DNA of 64,000 nucleotides from NCBI GenBank assembly GCA_045531905.1, contig JAZSEY010000013.1, forward strand, positions 124,001 to 188,000. Direction: 5' to 3'. Below the pieces are notes generated by a model, which had not been told where the DNA came from, searched no databases, and was given only the letters and a program-made list of their open reading frames with translations. A program made the position numbers and the translations under genes. Below are positions 9,574 through 17,142 of the stretch, in pieces (within the stretch, counting starts at the first letter, position 1; each line of letters begins with the position of its first letter). This DNA comes from RGIG6919 sp045531905. Its GTDB lineage: Bacteria; Bacillota; Clostridia; Lachnospirales; Lachnospiraceae.

Positions 9574-10740
9574 TTATGCGAATACAGCATCAAACATTTG
9601 TTGTAATTTGACTTCATAACTATGATATTGTTTTACTTTTTCATAACCGTTTTTTGCAATGGCAAGTCGTTCTTCTTCATGCGTCAAATAATAGTCAGCC
9701 TTTTCGATTAGGTCAGGAATGCTTTCGTATACAACAACCTCTTTGTCCAGTTCAAACAGTTCCGGTATTTCCGGTTGGTAGTTGGAAATCATAAAACCAC
9801 CGCACCCCATGATATCAAAACAGCGTAAAGGCAGTCCTGAGCTGATAGGCTTGTTGGTGAGGTTTAAGTTAATCTTACTACATTTCATAATCTGCGGCAT
9901 CATGCGGACAGAATCGGCAGGACCTTTCACATTTACATTCACTAAATCAGCTGTGTTACTTTGTGTATATAGGTCCACGTTGAAATGCTCAGCTAGGGCG
10001 TTCAACGTGCGAATGCGGTCTTGTTCTGTGCATTTATATCCGATATAAGTATTCGCAACAATTCCTAAATCATCTTCTTCGTAATCTTCACCTAGCGGAA
10101 TCCATTGTGCATAGTGTTTGAATTCTTTCACAAAGGAAGGCGGGAGAGAATCTCGAATTAGGTTATAACCAAGAATGTTGAACTGTGCATCCACGATGGC
10201 ATCTACATACCCTCGAATATAATCAGGCATAGCGTCTGCAATCATGTTGTATCGGCATTTTTCTTCATACAAAGAGCCAACGAAGGAGATGTCACAGTCA
10301 TATAGTTTGTGTTCTGTATCGGTTGGAACTATAGCATCCCATGTTTCCATGTCACTGGCCAGTGAGTGGTGGTAGATTCCGGTTGGATTCTTATGGTAAA
10401 ACTGATGATACAAATCTCGGTCAAAGATAAATATGTGATTGGTTGGATAAACGATGGTTTCAGAATACAACTGAAAACAAGGGCTATCCACAATCCAGCA
10501 TAGATATGGGATATTATGTATTTTGCATACTCTGGCAATGATGGGAATAAAATTGACTGATAATACACAGTCAACTGGCTGAGCCTTTAGTGTATCCGAA
10601 AGGAGATTGGCGTAGTTTATGTCGTAATCTACGCTGTCTAAAAGTTGCGTAATTCGAATGACATTGTGACCAAGAGCAACTAGGCCATGGTCAATACCAG
10701 TCTCACAGATGCTAGTCCATTTGCAAAAGACAATATTCAT
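9574..10740 (-). CDS. DUF3880/CgeB-type glycosyltransferase (paralogue A')
   Basis: This 388-residue protein has IPYLCWIVDSPCFQLY in the DUF3880-like half and KINLNLTNKPISSGLPLRCF, then DIMGCGGFMISNYQ, in the GT-B half. It is closest to the first glycosyltransferase of the island (644-1807), sharing the FCKW opening and the FIFDRDLY segment. On its own strand GAGGAGG precedes the ATG at 10740 at a somewhat long distance. It is a single-gene unit between a terminator and a divergent promoter region. Confidence 0.85.
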   Translation of the reverse strand: MNIVFCKWTSICETGIDHGLVALGHNVIRITQLLDSVDYDINYANLLSDTLKAQPVDCVLSVNFIPIIARVCKIHNIPYLCWIVDSPCFQLYSETIVYPTNHIFIFDRDLYHQFYHKNPTGIYHHSLASDMETWDAIVPTDTEHKLYDCDISFVGSLYEEKCRYNMIADAMPDYIRGYVDAIVDAQFNILGYNLIRDSLPPSFVKEFKHYAQWIPLGEDYEEDDLGIVANTYIGYKCTEQDRIRTLNALAEHFNVDLYTQSNTADLVNVNVKGPADSVRMMPQIMKCSKINLNLTNKPISSGLPLRCFDIMGCGGFMISNYQPEIPELFELDKEVVVYESIPDLIEKADYYLTHEEERLAIAKNGYEKVKQYHSYEVKLQQMFDAVFA

Positions 10741-10781
10741 GTGCCATTAACCTCCTCATTTAACGAATTTAATATGGGTAT

Positions 10782-10848
10782 AGTATATCAAAGGTAAAGA
10801 AAAGGAGCAATGCAGAATTCTTGACGGTAGGATAGTATGAATGATAAT
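10782..10848. promoter_or_regulatory. Divergent promoters
   Basis: Reverse strand: TTGCTC (10805-10810), 17 nt, TATACT (10782-10787), reading toward the gene ending at 9574. Forward strand: TTGACG (10821-10826), 16 nt, GATAAT (10843-10848), reading toward the gene at 10869. The forward transcript would start around 10855, giving a very short leader that is little more than the ribosome site. Confidence 0.5.
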
Positions 10849-10868
10849 ATAAAATGGGAGGCATGGCT

Positions 10869-12188
10869 ATGATTTATTTGTTAAGCCCTGCGGGGTATGC
10901 GTCAGGTGGTCCGGAATTGATGCATCAATTAGGATATAAATTGAATTTGTTGGGATATGAAACTTATATGTATTATTGGAATAAGAAAGCGGATGTAGAT
11001 CCTGTTTGTGATGCATATAAAAAGTATCATGTGCCATATATGGAACGGGTTGTGGGAAATGCAAATGATGTTATAGTACTACCAGAGGTAATGGCTTATC
11101 ATATCAAGATGTTTGAAGGTATGAAAAGAGTCTTATGGTGGCTTAGTGTAGACAATGCAAAGTGTTCAGATGATGATATAGCTTATATGCGGGAGTGTGC
11201 AGATATCTATCATTTAGTGCAGTCGCAATACGCCTATGAATATGTTAGGGATACCTTGAAAATACGAGAGGATAGAATATTTTGGCTGTCTGACTATTTG
11301 AATAGCGAATTTTTTGTGACAGACTATGATGATAATTGTCGCGACAATGTAGTATTGTATAATCCGAAAAAGGGATTATCTAAAACTTTGGAATTGATTG
11401 CAGAATCAGATTATAGAATCAGGTGGCAAGCGTTAAAAGGATTATCTCCTGCGGGCATGCGAGAAGTGATGCGACGAGCGAAGGTGTATATTGATTTTGG
11501 TAATCATCCAGGAAAGGATCGAATTCCAAGAGAGGCAGTTATATCAGGTTGCTTGATTGTGACAAATCGTAGTGGATCAGCAGCGAATTCTGAGGATGTT
11601 CCTATTTTGGATTGTTATAAATTTGATAATTCAACGACGGTTACAGAAGCATTGCAGGTTATATATGACATGCTTGATGATTATTCAAATAGAAGATTAG
11701 ATTATGAAGCCTATAATGAGCGTACAAGACAAGAATATATTGAATTTGAAAGAGATACGCTTCGTTTTTTTGAAATGATTTGTGGTAAGGCTAGTGAATC
11801 CTGTGATAGCCAGGAATCATATATAACGTGTATGTTGGATGCTATAGAAAAAGGGATATATGATGAGGCATATCGGTATTTGGTTAAATATCGTTTGGAC
11901 GGGCATGAAGAAACTATAGTCATTGACGTCATAGAGACTGTGATTCGAATCGGTCTGGAAGAATATTATGAAGCACAAATGTGTGCTTTGCGTGGAATAA
12001 AAAAAGATCCACATAATTACGAGTTGTATTTGTATTTAATGCAAATCAGTGTGGAGACTGGATGGTTGAATCATATATCTGACTATTGTGAAAAAGCCAT
12101 GACATATAGTAAAGGGACAGCTGATGAGGAATTTGTTCGTAGTCGATGTTATGAGTTGTTAGAGATTTTAAAGGCGCAGACAGATTAG
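10869..12188 (+). CDS. Probable glycosyltransferase with helical-repeat C-terminus
   Basis: This 439-residue protein opens with MIYLLSPAGYASGGPELMHQ, a GT-B-like N-terminus of the kind seen in glycan clusters (glycine-rich loop after the first strand). GCLIVTNRSGSAAN around residues 220-235 resembles the donor-binding part of the C-terminal domain. From about residue 310 to the end it is helical and TPR-like (EAQMCALRGIKKDPHNYELY). GGGAGG at 10856-10861 is 7 nt from the ATG at 10869, which decides against the two earlier ATGs. It is followed after 11 nt by the Maf gene, implying a shared role in protein glycosylation. I cannot assign a CAZy family. Confidence 0.6.
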   Translation: MIYLLSPAGYASGGPELMHQLGYKLNLLGYETYMYYWNKKADVDPVCDAYKKYHVPYMERVVGNANDVIVLPEVMAYHIKMFEGMKRVLWWLSVDNAKCSDDDIAYMRECADIYHLVQSQYAYEYVRDTLKIREDRIFWLSDYLNSEFFVTDYDDNCRDNVVLYNPKKGLSKTLELIAESDYRIRWQALKGLSPAGMREVMRRAKVYIDFGNHPGKDRIPREAVISGCLIVTNRSGSAANSEDVPILDCYKFDNSTTVTEALQVIYDMLDDYSNRRLDYEAYNERTRQEYIEFERDTLRFFEMICGKASESCDSQESYITCMLDAIEKGIYDEAYRYLVKYRLDGHEETIVIDVIETVIRIGLEEYYEAQMCALRGIKKDPHNYELYLYLMQISVETGWLNHISDYCEKAMTYSKGTADEEFVRSRCYELLEILKAQTD

Positions 12189-12199
12189 GAGGGACGTTT

Positions 12200-14035
12200 A
12201 TGTCTTTTGTTGAAAAAAATCTGGAAATCATAAAAAGAAAAGATATCGTTTTGTATGAGCAACTTCAACAAGATAAATTAATTGACCGTGTCATGAGTGA
12301 AACGGCAAAGGATGGGAATACATACTTGAAGGTGCAGCAACAAGGACAGTGGGTTGCGTTTAATAGCACATATAAACCGTTGGAAGAGGCGAAACGATTT
12401 GCTTCAAAATATAAAGATTTGCCGTTGTTTGGCAGAGTGTTGTTTTTAGGTTTTGGCAATGGTTATGTAGCACGTGCCTGTATGCATTTGTTTGAGAATG
12501 ACGAAAATCTTGGTGAGGATGTTATTAATGCCGATAGAAGATTTGCATTTTATGAACCAGATATGGCGATTTTTATGTATGTACTGCAAACTTATGACTT
12601 AACAGATATTTTAGAAAATAATCAGATTTCCATATTTGTTGAAGGTCTCAATTCTAACCTACTACAGGCGTGGTGTGCAGACAATGTTGGTACGCATAAT
12701 GAATCCAGTTTTTATCTGGACGCTTTGCCAAAGTACAAGGATTATTATCAAGATGCATATGCCCGTATGGAAAGCATTCATGAAAATATGATTATGAGTT
12801 TGGAATCCTATCGGGAAACGAAAAGCAAATTGGCTAAGCATATTGCCAGAAATAATATTTATAACCTTAAGTTTTTCGAGCAATCAATGAACCTAAAATG
12901 GTTTGTTGAAAATTATCCGAAAAACCTTCCTTTTGTGATTGTTTCAGCAGGGCCGTCATTAAAGGACCGGGTAGAGTTCTTAAAGCAGATACAGGGAAAA
13001 GCGTTTATTATGGCAGTGGATACGGCGGTCAAGTATCTTTTAGAGCAGGGGATTACGCCAGATGGTGTGTTATGTATTGACAGTCGTAAGCGGTTAACAT
13101 TATTTCAAAAGGAGATGTTAGACATTCCCTTTTTTGTGCATGCAGACGTGAATCGGCTTGTATTGGATAAGGTATGTCCGAAGTATGTATATTTCATTTC
13201 GGCACAGACCAAGTACTATGAACATAGGGCGATGGATCGGCATGATTATCTGTTGGAACTGGATTCCGGTGGTTCCGTAGCCACTATGGCATTTTCCTTT
13301 GCAGCTGCTCTGCAGGTATCAGATATTATCCTTGTGGGACAGGATTTATCCATTCAACAGGATGCAACTCATATCGTTGATGACTTGAAGTTGAACTTAA
13401 AGATTCGTAAGCGATTTTATGTTCCGGGAAATGAAGAGGAACAGGTTACTACACTTAAGGACTTTTATTTATATATTCAATGGTTCCAACAGGAGATTGC
13501 GAGACATCCTGAAATTCATGTGTGGAATGTAACAGCAGGTGGTGCAAAACTTATAGGTGCAAGATATGTTCAGCCAGAAGAACTGTTTACAGAGTTGCCA
13601 TTGGACTCTGTAATTGGTGAACAATTTCGAGTTGCTTGGAACGAACAAAAATCACAACAAAAGCAGGCTTTCGCTCCTTACGAGGATGTTATAGAGAAGA
13701 TTCAAAACATCATTACCTTGTTGGAAGAAGGAAAGAATATTGCTAAGGTTTTATATGATTTATGTGAGACAAGGCAGGTTGATACAAAAGAATTTGCTGA
13801 ACTGAACGCGATATTTGGAAGAGTGGAGGCATGTCTAAGTGAAGTGTCGGAATTTGAACTCTTAGAGCAATACTGTGCCAGCATGGAGGATGAATTATTA
13901 CATAATCTGTATGAGGAGAAGGATGATAAAATATTAGAGATGCAGCAGATATATGGAAAACTGTATGCATACTATGAATGTCTTTCAAGAGAGGCAGAGG
14001 ATTTAATAACCATTTGCAAAGATGCTATGAAATAA
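12200..14035 (+). CDS. Maf-family (DUF115) flagellin glycosylation protein
   Basis: This 611-residue protein has a central DUF115/MptE-like domain with FVIVSAGPSLKDRVEFLKQI (about residue 250), VDTAVKYLLEQGITPDGV and LDSGGSVATMAFSFA. This is the architecture of Maf proteins, which are thought to transfer CMP-activated nonulosonic acids to flagellin Ser/Thr. The N-terminal 150 residues contain a Rossmann-like segment (VLFLGFGNGYVA). The C-terminal 150 residues are helical. AGGAGG lies just upstream of the ATG. The reverse-strand neuBCA operon ends beside it, providing a matching CMP-sugar supply. Flagellin itself is not in the window, so the target is inferred. Confidence 0.85.
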   Translation: MSFVEKNLEIIKRKDIVLYEQLQQDKLIDRVMSETAKDGNTYLKVQQQGQWVAFNSTYKPLEEAKRFASKYKDLPLFGRVLFLGFGNGYVARACMHLFENDENLGEDVINADRRFAFYEPDMAIFMYVLQTYDLTDILENNQISIFVEGLNSNLLQAWCADNVGTHNESSFYLDALPKYKDYYQDAYARMESIHENMIMSLESYRETKSKLAKHIARNNIYNLKFFEQSMNLKWFVENYPKNLPFVIVSAGPSLKDRVEFLKQIQGKAFIMAVDTAVKYLLEQGITPDGVLCIDSRKRLTLFQKEMLDIPFFVHADVNRLVLDKVCPKYVYFISAQTKYYEHRAMDRHDYLLELDSGGSVATMAFSFAAALQVSDIILVGQDLSIQQDATHIVDDLKLNLKIRKRFYVPGNEEEQVTTLKDFYLYIQWFQQEIARHPEIHVWNVTAGGAKLIGARYVQPEELFTELPLDSVIGEQFRVAWNEQKSQQKQAFAPYEDVIEKIQNIITLLEEGKNIAKVLYDLCETRQVDTKEFAELNAIFGRVEACLSEVSEFELLEQYCASMEDELLHNLYEEKDDKILEMQQIYGKLYAYYECLSREAEDLITICKDAMK

Positions 14036-14085
14036 AGGAGCGGGTATCCAGAATAGTCTACACTATTCGGATATCCGCTTCTTTA
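14034..14085. terminator. Bidirectional terminator between maf and neuA
   Basis: A long, slightly bulged inverted repeat pairs GCGGGTATCC/GAATAG on the left with CTATTC/GGATATCCGC on the right around a short loop near 14058-14062. It lies between convergent genes, with its right arm inside the end of neuA. Confidence 0.75.
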
Positions 14086-14767
14086 TTTGTTGTTCTGCTC
14101 TTAGTAAATCCTGTGGACTGTCAATATCAGTAGCATATTGTGAGTCCATAATATATGGCAACGAATTGTCATTTAAACTGGTTTCTGAATTGAATGTAGT
14201 ATCAAGACGGTTGAGATAAATATTTCCATTTACCTTATAAACATCTGGAAAATCCTGACGTCTTACTGTGCTTGATGCATTCATAAGAGGCTTAAGGTTG
14301 CCCTCTGCGTCAATGGTTCTCATAAGCAGTGGATGTTCTGTTACCAAAGAAACGCTGACAAGGGATGTTTCACCAGACTCAATTAGTGTTTCAATTGCCT
14401 CTGTCAGATGATAATCCTCTCTGATTGGTTGAGTTGGTTGTAGCAGTAACAGATAATCAAAGATATCCCCTTGATTTTTTAATGTCTCTATGGCATGCAA
14501 TAGGGCGTCAATGGTTTTTGCTGTATCGGTGGCAAGTTTGGCAGGGCGTAAAAAAGGAACATCTGCTCCATGTCGTAAAGCGACTTTCTGAATCTCTTCT
14601 GAATCTGTTGATACGATAACACGATCTACATAGGGACATGCTAACGCAGATTCAATAGAATAGGCGATAAGTGGTTTGCCACATAAATCAATAATATTTT
14701 TTCCTGGAATACCCTTGCTTCCCCCTCTGGCAGGGATGACGGCAAGGATGCGTTTGTCTTTGTACAT
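14063..14767 (-). CDS. neuA: CMP-nonulosonate (sialic/legionaminic acid type) cytidylyltransferase
   Basis: This 234-residue protein opens with the nucleotidyltransferase signature VIPARGGSKGIPGKNI, then VIVSTDSEEIQKVA and LLLQPTQPIRED. It activates a nonulosonic acid with CTP to give the CMP-sugar used by glycosyltransferases such as Maf. The length fits the single-domain form. It is the last gene of neuB-neuC-neuA and is 23 nt from neuC. Sequence alone does not separate N-acetylneuraminate from legionaminate or pseudaminate specificity, though NeuC next door argues against pseudaminate. Confidence 0.85.
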   Translation of the reverse strand: MYKDKRILAVIPARGGSKGIPGKNIIDLCGKPLIAYSIESALACPYVDRVIVSTDSEEIQKVALRHGADVPFLRPAKLATDTAKTIDALLHAIETLKNQGDIFDYLLLLQPTQPIREDYHLTEAIETLIESGETSLVSVSLVTEHPLLMRTIDAEGNLKPLMNASSTVRRQDFPDVYKVNGNIYLNRLDTTFNSETSLNDNSLPYIMDSQYATDIDSPQDLLRAEQQIKKRISE

Positions 14768-14790
14768 GACAGCATCCTTCTTTCTATGTG

Positions 14791-15948
14791 TTAAAAATCT
14801 ACATCAATAAAACGTTTTTGAATTTCTGTTGAAAAGATATCTTTTTGCTTCAGTGCATCAACAAATATACTATCGCTGTTACCCTGACCATAATAAGAAG
14901 TCTTTTTTAGGTTTATTTGTTTTGCCTGTTCGATGGCTTTTAATAACAACTTCTTATCCTCAGGGATGTGAATAATATGTGGACTAGTAGTAAGGTTGTA
15001 TCTGCCATCTTGGCGTGTACCGATATCAATGGCAGGCTTGCCGTAGATGCATGCCTCTCGGATGCCGGAACTAGAGTTACCGATTAACATGGTGGTATTT
15101 TTTAGTAAAGTTAAAAATGCCTCGAAACGAATAGAAGGGAAGATTCGAAATCTTGGGTTGTTTTTCAAACGTTCAAATTCGTTAAGGACAATCTGGCTAC
15201 CTGCGTCATTATTTGGGTAAACTACAACATAATTATCGTTCGATTCTAAAAGTCCGTCTACCACTGCTTTGATATGATCGGATAGCAATGGTAATTCAGT
15301 TGTAACGGGATGATACATGAAAATGTTGTAATTTGTAAATGGAATCTCATAATGCTTGCAAACTGTCTCAAAGGTTGGCAGTTTGTCAGAATGCATAATA
15401 TCAATGTCCGGCGAACCAAATATGATAATATTGTCTTCCGGTTCGCCTAGTTGTTTGATTCTTTTTTTTGCTTCTTCATTAGATACAAAATGATAATGTG
15501 AGAATTTTGTAACTGCGTGGCGAATAGATTCGTCAATGGTGCCGGATACTTCGCCTCCCTCAATGTGAAGTACATGTATATTGTTAAAGGCACCTACGAT
15601 GGCACCGGCCAATGCTTCCAAGCGATCACCGTGAACCACAATTGCTTTTGGTTGAATTTCGGCAACGTAATTGCTGAAACCTGTAATCGTGTTGCTTAGT
15701 GTTAAATCCATAGGACTACTATTGTTTTGATTAACAAAAGTATAAATGTTTGGAAAACCATCTTTTACAATCTCTTTGTATGTAGCACCATACTTTGATA
15801 GCATATGCATGCCCGTGGCGAAAATATATGCTTCGTACTCGGAGGTATTATTTACAGCACGGATTAAAGATTTCATTTTGCCGTAGTCTGCACGGGTACC
15901 TGTTAGAAACACGATACGGTTGTTTTGGTTGTTATCGTTTTGTAACAT
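14791..15948 (-). CDS. neuC: UDP-GlcNAc-type 2-epimerase, hydrolysing (NeuC/LegG family)
   Basis: This 385-residue protein contains IVFLTGTRADYGKMKSLIRA at the N-terminus, VHGDRLEALAGAIV, HIEGGEVSGTIDESIRHA and IGNSSSGIREA, all hallmarks of the hydrolysing UDP-N-acetylglucosamine 2-epimerases. NeuC makes ManNAc for sialic acid; LegG makes the 2,4-diacetamido sugar for legionaminic acid. It lies between neuB (12 nt upstream) and neuA. No NDP-sugar dehydratase or aminotransferase for legionaminic acid is in the window, so either product is possible. Confidence 0.88.
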   Translation of the reverse strand: MLQNDNNQNNRIVFLTGTRADYGKMKSLIRAVNNTSEYEAYIFATGMHMLSKYGATYKEIVKDGFPNIYTFVNQNNSSPMDLTLSNTITGFSNYVAEIQPKAIVVHGDRLEALAGAIVGAFNNIHVLHIEGGEVSGTIDESIRHAVTKFSHYHFVSNEEAKKRIKQLGEPEDNIIIFGSPDIDIMHSDKLPTFETVCKHYEIPFTNYNIFMYHPVTTELPLLSDHIKAVVDGLLESNDNYVVVYPNNDAGSQIVLNEFERLKNNPRFRIFPSIRFEAFLTLLKNTTMLIGNSSSGIREACIYGKPAIDIGTRQDGRYNLTTSPHIIHIPEDKKLLLKAIEQAKQINLKKTSYYGQGNSDSIFVDALKQKDIFSTEIQKRFIDVDF

Positions 15949-15960
15949 ATATTCCCTCCT

Positions 15961-16998
15961 CTACGAAAACATTGGGACATCCTCTTTGGTTAAATGTTCA
16001 CCTGTAGCGATGGCTCTTTTTGCCACATTGCCTAGGCAATGGTTAAAATACTCTGCCGGAATTTCTCCGGTGCCCGGACGTTTTACCCATAAATTTTCTT
16101 TGGTAAAGGTTTCTCCTGGGGCAATATCCTTAATGGCCACAACAGTAGCGAAAGCAAAATCAATAGTAACCTGTTCTTCTGCCAAGGCTTTTTTCTGACC
16201 GCCTCGCATCAAGAAAATTTCCTTGGAGCCTTGAATTAAAGTGGAAAGTGCCACTGGATCCATGGAACAACTGATATCAGGTCCCGGACGATACATGCTG
16301 TCGGTAAAATGACGCTCTAAGATACAGGCCCCCAGGGCTGTTGCTGCGAGACAAGCGTTGTTGTTTAAACTGTGATCTGAAAGTCCTACAGGAATGTTTG
16401 GAAATGCCTGCATTAATTCAGTCATAGCCCCAAGTCGAATAAATTCTGGTTTGGTTGGATAGATATTTGTGCAGTGGAGCAGTGCGTATTCCACGTTATG
16501 TGCTTCCACAATGGCAACAGTTTTCTTGATGCTTTCGATATCATTCATACCAGTGGAAATAATCATCGGTTTCCCGAAACTAGCAATATGTTCAATTAAA
16601 GGATAATTATTGCATTCGCCGGAGCCAATTTTGTATGCTTGCACGCCCATGCGTTCTAAGCGGTCTGCAGCGGCTCTGGAAAAAGGAGTACTGATGAAGA
16701 TTAATCCTTTGGACTCCACATATTCCTTCAGCTCCCGTTCTTCTGTTTCATTTAATGCACAGCGTGCCATAATATCATAAATAGATACATCAGCATTGCC
16801 AGGAATCACGTTTTTTGCGGCTGGCGACATTTCATCTTCTACTACATGAGTTTGATGTTTGATGACTTCTGCTCCTGCTTTCCAGGCAGCATCCACCATT
16901 GCTTTTGCTGTCTCTAAAGAGCCCTCATGGTTAATGCCGATTTCTGCAATGACAAGTGGTGGTTCACCTGGTCCGATAATTCGATTCCCAATTTGCAT
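15961..16998 (-). CDS. neuB: N-acetylneuraminate (nonulosonate) synthase
   Basis: This 345-residue protein has the NeuB TIM-barrel features PLVIAEIGINHEGSLETAKA, KHQTHVVEDEM and ISTGMNDIESIKK. A C-terminal SAF (antifreeze-like) domain runs from about residue 290 (VAIKDIAPGETFTKENLWVK). It condenses a 2-acetamido sugar with phosphoenolpyruvate to give the nine-carbon acid. AAGGAGG precedes the ATG. It is the first gene of the neuBCA operon, behind the promoter described at 17045-17073. Confidence 0.9.
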   Translation of the reverse strand: MQIGNRIIGPGEPPLVIAEIGINHEGSLETAKAMVDAAWKAGAEVIKHQTHVVEDEMSPAAKNVIPGNADVSIYDIMARCALNETEERELKEYVESKGLIFISTPFSRAAADRLERMGVQAYKIGSGECNNYPLIEHIASFGKPMIISTGMNDIESIKKTVAIVEAHNVEYALLHCTNIYPTKPEFIRLGAMTELMQAFPNIPVGLSDHSLNNNACLAATALGACILERHFTDSMYRPGPDISCSMDPVALSTLIQGSKEIFLMRGGQKKALAEEQVTIDFAFATVVAIKDIAPGETFTKENLWVKRPGTGEIPAEYFNHCLGNVAKRAIATGEHLTKEDVPMFS

Positions 16999-17044
16999 AA
17001 ATTACCTCCTTATGTGTGCTTTCAAGGTATATAAAACTAACATA

Positions 17045-17073
17045 ATTATACAATGCCCCCCCCTTAAAAGCAA
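17045..17073 (-). promoter_or_regulatory. neuB promoter with C8 tract in the spacer
   Basis: On the reverse strand TTGCTT (17068-17073) and TATAAT (17045-17050) are separated by exactly 17 nt. Eight of those 17 bases are a homopolymer, C8 on the forward strand at 17056-17063. Strand slippage there would change the -35/-10 spacing. Confidence 0.65.
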
Positions 17074-17094
17074 ATGGATTTATAGGGGTGCTTG

Positions 17095-17103
17095 TGGTAT
17101 AAT
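17095..17103 (+). promoter_or_regulatory. Extended -10 promoter of the long glycan operon
   Basis: TGGTATAAT is a perfect extended -10. The -35 position holds only a weak TGGATT (17075-17080). The box overlaps an in-frame ATG at 17092, so translation must start later, at 17143. Confidence 0.6.
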
Positions 17104-17142
17104 AAACTAGTTACAGATATGCGTTTGATGGAGGTTCTAGTT

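Noticed and set aside
17092..17142. Upstream in-frame start for the second complete Maf gene
   Set aside because: It overlaps the extended -10 promoter; GGAGG supports 17143 instead.
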